NCBI GenBank assembly: GCA_022385755.1
Contig: MU278384.1
Location: 18,271 to 82,270, forward strand
Direction: 5' to 3'
Origin: Trametopsis cervina
Lineage: Eukaryota > Basidiomycota > Agaricomycetes > Polyporales > Irpicaceae
Length of the DNA stretch: 64,000 nucleotides
Shown here: positions 58,708 through 64,000 of the stretch, in pieces
How positions within the stretch are numbered: position 1 is the stretch's first letter
Layout of the letters: every line of letters begins with the position of its first letter
Made by a program: the position numbers and the translations under genes
Notes under the pieces: model-generated
What the model was told of the DNA's origin: nothing
Seen by the model: the letters and a program-made list of their open reading frames with translations, nothing else
Databases searched by the model: none

Positions 58708-59881
58708 GGTCGTAAGAGCAGAGTGGGAGGGAGATCATTTGTCGCGTGAGCCGAGCTGGCCGGCGGCGTCCCCTCCCCACAGTCCTGATAAGTGCCCTCG
58801 CGCGCTGCAGCCGTACGGTAATAGCGTGATGCAGCTACTGCATATGCATTGTTTTACACACGAGAACACTTTTAGACGAACTGCACAAGACCGAATGAAC
58901 TCGAAGAATATTGCTGGGTAGCAAGATGTGATCCGGCGTTCTCACTTCGAGTCGGCTTTATATCTGACCGGGGCCACATGAGTTCTCTCGTCGTCAAGGT
59001 CTTGACATGTCAGCGGTAAGTCGGTCGTAGCGGGCGACGTGTTCTTTCAAATCACAACTGAACTTACAGGCCTGTAATCGCGTAGCAATGATTGATGCAC
59101 GCAATAAGCAGCCCTGGAAAGGCGTGCCAAGAAGAAACTTACAACGCAATACGCAATACGGGCGACGTTTTGGTGAACGCCCCGTCAGCGAGGCTGTCCG
59201 CCTGACCTCGAATCGTTTCAGGATGTTGAGGCGTCGAGTTCATCACAGTGCATTGCATGATGCGTTTGGCTGACTTCATGATAGTCGCTCATGAGCATCT
59301 TTAGGATGCAGTTTACAATTGCGAGATGATACATTCTAGTTTTGCCACCAGGGTCACCGTGTTCACTTGACCCATTATCTTTTTTTCTATCCGCTGTAAT
59401 TCCTCGTACAGTAATGCGACCTCTTTTGGGGATGTGTGCTCACAGAACTTATGACCTCAAGCGTCTTCGCAGTTCCTTCCAAGGGTGGGCATGACCTTGG
59501 TGGCCACAAGCAACGCTGCAAGAATTCCGTTGCTGACGGCATCTAAAATCGAGACCCAGGTCTAGCCACGCACAGGCTGTGAGAATCTCGCGACAAAGTC
59601 ACAGCCGGTCTCTACCCAACACGCGTTGATCAAACACTTTCGGAGTTGCATCGGGCGCTGTCCCCAGATCGCCTATTCAGGCGGACGTGCCACTATAACT
59701 ACCTCGATATAACGGCCGTCGCCACCCTGCTTCCCCTTCTCTCTTTTTTCTTCTGCTGCTGCCCCAGCTGCCTTAATTTCTTTGGTTGTGCTGTATCGCA
59801 CACGGACTGTTGTTTTTAATTTGGAGAGCTCGCGCACGCACCCAAGGCATTATTACTAGCCAATAGACAGCGGTCGCAACC
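58708..59881. other. Gene-free stretch between divergent genes
   Basis: About 1.2 kb between cytidine deaminase (-) and the bestrophin-like gene (+), holding both promoters. The 200 bases before 59882 are C/T-rich (CTTCTCTCTTTTTTCTTCTGC near 59735). No supported gene. Confidence 0.4.
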
Positions 59882-62016
59882 ATGGTCGCGACGAATCCAC
59901 TCTTCGCTGGTGGCTCGTATTACAAGAAGTTCAAGGCAACTGTCGTCAATGATATTTGGCCCGAGGTGCTGTTCTTCAGCTTGGTCGGCACGAGTGGGTG
60001 TCTATCTCGACGCAGCGTGTTGTTCATTAACTGAATGCTTTGGCCGGCAGTGGTCGTCCTGGTGTCAGAGATGACCACCACCTCTCTGGCAATTTCTAAC
60101 CAGATGCTAACGGTGCTCGGTACGGTGCTCGGTCTGGTAATATCATTCAGAACGTCGACAGCATACGAGAGGTACGGGCTACCCATCTACAAGCTTCCCT
60201 CATCTTGACCTTGATTCCCGTGTACAGATTCTCAGAGGGCAGGAAGTTGTGGACGAGTATCGCCATAGCGTCACGGAACCTGGCACAGATTGTAGGCATC
60301 TTCCCTGCTTCATTTCGGGATGACAGTTCCTGACGACGGCCCATACCAGATATGGATACAGGTCCCCTTCGAGCGCACTAACAAGGCTACGGGTCAGAAG
60401 AAGCCCCATCTCGAGGTGGTGATTGAGAAGAAGAGCATGATCAACTTGGTGCAGGCATACTCGGTCTCCGTCAAGGTACGTTTCCATAACTTATGAAATT
60501 GACGCTTAATATCTGACCGCGCCCGCCCTGCAGCATCTGCTTCGTGGCGAGGGTGGCGTCTACTATGCTGATCTGTACCCCCTCATCTCCTTCCTGCCGC
60601 GGTTCACCACACATGCCGACAATGCGAAAGACGAGGACATGCTCCCTCTCTGGAGAGCCTCCGAGATGGACCACGAAACGCACAGGAGCATCCGCGAGAA
60701 CTCCCTGCACTCCCGTCCCCCGACCGTGCTGCGCTCCAACTCCGAACCGCTCCCCGGCAGCCGAGGCAGCGACGACATCACCGAGAAAGAACGGCAGATC
60801 ACAGAAGGCTGGTACAACTCGATGGGGCGCAAGCCCAAGCACGGCAAGACCTTCGACCCCGAGGCCGTCCTCCCCCAACTGCCCAGCGAACAGCTCCTGC
60901 GTCCCGCGCGCAACCCGCCCGTCGCGAGCCTATACGACTACTTCCCCTTCCTGCGCATCTTCAAGATCGTCGCCAAGCCCTTCTCGCGCAAACCGAAACA
61001 GGAGCTCCCGACATCTGCGCGCGGACGCTCGTTCACGGGCAAGAAGATCAGGCCGGAGGCGGCGGATTCGAATGTGCCGGTTGAGATTGCGTTGTTCTTG
61101 TCTAGCTATTTTGCGTCGCTTATGAGGCAGGGGTTGCTCACGCCGGCGACGGCGACTGCTATGAATAATGCGATCTCGGCGCTGCAGGATACTGTTGTTA
61201 ACCTCGAGAGGATCAAGAATACGCCCTTGCCGTTTGCGTATCAGGCCCATCTCCGCATGTCCCTGTGGTATGTTGATAATGGTTGAATTTTTGCTTCTTG
61301 ATACTGATTGTGCAATTGTACAGGCTGTACTTGTTCTTCCTTCCCGTAAGTTTTTGCTATCAAGGCCTGTATCATCACGTCTCACAACGATCTTTCAACA
61401 CCATAGTTCCAAATCTACAGCGCGTTCAAGTGGCTCACCATCCCGTGAGTAATTTCCTGATATCGTGTGATCGCTCGCTCATGTCCCATCCAGCGCTACC
61501 GCATTCGCATCATTCTTGCTGCTTGGGTTCCTCGAGATCGGACAAGAAATGTACGTGATGACGTCTTCCCACTTATCGAAAAGCGCGACTGACCGCTGCG
61601 CCTCATCATGAACAGTGAGAACCCCTTCAACTATGACCTTAACGACCTTGGTAAGTCCCCCATGTCAGTACTATCATGATTACACAGTATCTAACCCGGG
61701 GCCCCACAGATCTGGATCAGTTCTGCCTCTCCATCCAGCGCGAGCTGCACGAGGTGACCGCCGTGAGTTTTCAATTTTCCGGTTCATGTCCGTTAATTAA
61801 TGAAAAAATCGCGATCAGCACACGACGCCCGACCCAGAGAGCTTCATCTTCAACGAGTGGAACCAGCCGTTCGCGCCCGCCGACCGGCGCAGCGCGAAGG
61901 AGATGATGGAGGACGTCGAGCACTCGTATCATGGGCTCGACACCGGCATGCACCATATTCGCCAGACGCTCCTGCGTAGCTGGAGGGACGTGGATGAGAA
62001 GACGAGGCACAGTTAA
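59882..62016 (+). CDS. Bestrophin/UPF0187-like membrane channel
   Basis: Probable anion channel of the bestrophin superfamily, fungal branch. Start MVATNPLFAGGSYYKKFKAT. The first membrane part is VLFFSLVGT|MVVLVSEMT, then LTVLGTVLGLVISFRTSTAY and ERFSEGRKLWTSIA after splicing (AG|A), matching the family's GLVISFRxxxAYxRxxEGR block. IWIQVPFERTNKATGQKKPH and HLLRGEGGVYYADLYPLISF follow. A long hydrophilic insert (about 60640-61030) carries a basic stretch. The C-terminal half has VEIALFLSSYFASLMRQGLL, TPLPFAYQAHLRMSLW, LYLFFLP, FQIYSAFKWLTIP, ATAFASFLLLGFLEIGQEI and the signature ENPFNYDLNDLDLDQFC, in place of the acidic cluster of animal bestrophins. About ten exons, the last ending DVDEKTRHS. 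It is probably in the plasma or vacuolar membrane; the ion is inferred. Confidence 0.88.
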
Positions 62017-63444
62017 TCTGCTATAGCAAGACGTGACTGATGATCCCACAAAAGACTCGCACGCATAAGAGGCAGCTTGGCCGAGCGCGACAGACAGACA
62101 GGACTATCTGCGCGGGCGCCGAAACGCAACGCGTCTCTGCCCCGCGGGCAGACTAATTTATGACTTTCGGGCCTCCCTACGACCCCACTCACGAAATGTT
62201 AATGTAGGGCTGTGATATATTGGCTTTTTTTATTACTCCTTTCTGCGGCTTATTTTTGGTCTCGCGCATCATCCATACACATATCCATATCCATGTCCAT
62301 ATCAACCCCACCCAACCCAATCCAACTCATGGACTGCATACATCCATCCATCCCATCCCTCACGTATATAGAATTATTGGGCATCGTGCCTCTTTCACGT
62401 AACTTAACGTTTTTGTCCGGCTTTGGAGGCATGAATAGCACTCCCGTTGCATACTGATAAAGTGCCGTGGAAACGGTTGTGTCTGCTTGCGACTGTCTCA
62501 CTGTCAGCCACTCAACGATTCACGGCTTCACGCAAATACGAAAATCCACATCTCCTGGAAACGTTGGATAGCTGGAAGCGATTGCAGCACACGACTTATC
62601 GAGGCGCCCAATTGGATAAAGTTCACTCACCGGATATGGAAATCATACACAGCGTGATCTGCTAGTTATGCGGGGGTGTCACACTACGGTTACCGTCTGA
62701 GCATCCTACAATACGACTACAATACCTCCTTTCTGGTGTCTTTCGCAAGCTGGTGCTCATCGGACGACCAGCGCAAGCCTCGGCCGTGACTATGGGGATC
62801 TTCCGCGCTGCGACGGTCAGCGTGCTGCGCCGAGCTACTCGGTGTTAGAACACGAGCACGAGGCAACCAGGACGGGCTCTTCCGCACACGAGGCATCTAG
62901 GCTCAATATAATTAAGGGTGATATAATCCTCAGCCAGAGTGGTGCAGCGCTGCAGCTGAGCATCAGTCGTGGCGAGTCCGCTCGAATCCAGTAAGAGCCT
63001 CTGTCCGCGTCACGCATCAGTGACACGCTATAAAGATCCGGGCAGCTCGTCCTCCGCGCCGATACCTCTAGAGGCGATCCACAACGCCTCGCGATAACGT
63101 GCAGCCTGCGCTCATCCGCCGTGCAGCTCGACATCCAGGTTGCATCTGCGCCATCTCGACGCTGTGTTCGTCGTCTCCCGCGTCGACTCGACGAGTAAGT
63201 GCGCCCCTCTGCCCCCGATCGTCCTGGGATTATTTCGATAATGGCACCTCACCACGCGTTTGCAACGTTGCAGGACATTTTTGCGCTTCGTCGACCCTGC
63301 TATTCCAAGGCGGAGCGGTTCAGTCCGCGCATCCCCTTGAGTGGTCTGCACCGCAGCACTTTCCCTGTACGTACGTGACGCCGGCAGGATCGAACACATC
63401 CCCCATAGCTACCCCCCTCCCGCGCTTTCAAACCCTTACATCCC
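62017..63444. promoter_or_regulatory. Intergenic with TATA box and probable leader intron
   Basis: No supported protein. A CATATC/CCATAT simple repeat lies at about 62279-62312. A TATAAA at 63029-63034 is 411 bases before the ATG at 63445. A donor GTAAGT near 63194 and an acceptor TTGCAG near 63274 suggest a spliced 5' leader for the gene at the right edge. Confidence 0.4.
62279..62312 (+). repeat. Short (CATATC)n-like repeat
   Basis: Imperfect repetition of CATATC/CATGTC units followed by CAACCC-type units. It is a simple sequence with no evident function. Confidence 0.5.
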
Positions 63445-64000
63445 ATGTCCGCGTCGCTGTCGAGGGCAACTGGCCGAAACACCCGCACGGTCCCTGAACA
63501 ACCTGTAGACCCAGATGATGAATGGATTACGACGTTGCGTAAGAAGATCGAGCAGGAGCTTCGACCCGAGTTGGAGCAGGCAGAGGCAGACAGAGATGCG
63601 AAGCTGGCAGAGGCGGGGGACGATGAGGCGGCTAGGCAGGCTATCGAGACTGCGTACAACGATACGAAGGCGACCTATATCACCATCGCGAATATGCAGT
63701 TCACAGACAGACTGGAGGCCGAGAAGAGGCGCAGGCGGGGCCTGGACCCTAGAGACTCAAGTGGTGTGCTCGGGCAGCAACGTGAGCAGTTGGAAGCTGC
63801 TCAACGGTCTCGAGTCTCACGAGAGGGAGATTCGTCGTCCATTGACGGTGGCCTCCCTCTCGGAGGTGAAGGTAGCGGATCGGTAGATGAGGACACATAC
63901 CGTCCCGCACGCGCCTCGCAAGAGTATCCAAGATATGGTCAATCCACTGCTCGTCAGGCGTTGCGTCCGTATGGACCTGACTCTGACAGTGCCTCAAGTC
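63445..64000 (+). CDS. Unrecognised protein, 5' part only (runs off the window)
   Basis: The frame opens at MSASLSRATGRNTRTVPEQP and stays open to the last base (185 codons). It is strongly charged: VDPDDEWITTLRKKIEQELR, then a predicted coiled coil (ELEQAEADRDAKLAEAGDDE, ATYITIANMQFTDRLEAEKR), a basic RRRRGLDPR, and a disordered Gly/Ser-rich segment (SSSIDGGLPLGGEGSGS). I do not recognise a family. A TATA box at 63029-63034 and a likely leader intron precede it. The C-terminal part is outside the window, so domains that would identify it may be missing. Confidence 0.6.
   Translation, partial: MSASLSRATGRNTRTVPEQPVDPDDEWITTLRKKIEQELRPELEQAEADRDAKLAEAGDDEAARQAIETAYNDTKATYITIANMQFTDRLEAEKRRRRGLDPRDSSGVLGQQREQLEAAQRSRVSREGDSSSIDGGLPLGGEGSGSVDEDTYRPARASQEYPRYGQSTARQALRPYGPDSDSASS

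Noticed and set aside
60544..61125. 193-codon Ser/Arg/Pro-rich frame in the bestrophin-like gene
   Set aside because: Out-of-frame shadow of the channel's large exon.
62068..62140. tRNA-like start (GCAGCTTGGCCGAGCGC) just after the bestrophin-like gene
   Set aside because: It resembles an A box, but no B box (GGTTCGANTCC) or acceptor pairing follows.

Overview
The window is nuclear DNA of a filamentous basidiomycete, probably an Agaricomycete. Genes are interrupted by many short (about 50-60 nt) GT-AG introns, often with a visible CTAAC/CTRAY branch site. The recognisable proteins are fungal: Zn2Cys6 regulators, a DUF6535 protein and a GH11 xylanase with a fungal CBM1. The xylanase suggests a plant-biomass degrader. 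All gene models below were built by hand from reading frames, splice signals and family knowledge; no search was run.

Layout. 1-3.5 kb: sequence without genes, then a broken DUF6535 gene. 3.9-6.6 kb: an F-box protein (-) and a tocopherol-cyclase/CrtC-like protein (+). 7.2-10 kb: a small Cys-rich protein (+) and cystathionine gamma-lyase (+). 10.4-13.5 kb: Zn2Cys6 factor 1 (-). 15.1-19.6 kb: eIF3g (+), a GRE2-like reductase (+) and a decayed tandem copy of that reductase. 19.9-21.9 kb: glucose-6-phosphate isomerase (-). 22.5-35.7 kb: Zn2Cys6 factors 2 (-), 3 (-) and 4 (+), with PMP3 (+) and PEX13 (-) between factors 3 and 4. 35.7-41.4 kb: gene-poor. 41.4-43.6 kb: a weakly supported small gene and a Ser/Pro-rich protein. 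46.2-48.3 kb: delta-12 fatty acid desaturase (-). 49.4-53.3 kb: fimbrin (-) and an omega-type glutathione transferase (+), divergent. 54.9-56 kb: secreted GH11 xylanase with CBM1 (+). 56.5-58.7 kb: aldo-keto reductase (-) and cytidine deaminase (-). 59.9-62 kb: bestrophin-like channel (+). 63.4 kb to the right edge: start of an unrecognised protein (+).

Most genes are unrelated housekeeping functions, so this is not a metabolic gene cluster. The distinctive feature is a local family of four paralogous Zn2Cys6 transcription factors within about 25 kb. All four share an unusual exon structure: a 5-nt microexon inside the zinc-cluster codons, supplying Lys/Arg and part of the third cysteine codon. 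All four also have a much lengthened last cysteine loop. A second clear sign of local duplication is the GRE2-like gene with its degenerate neighbour.
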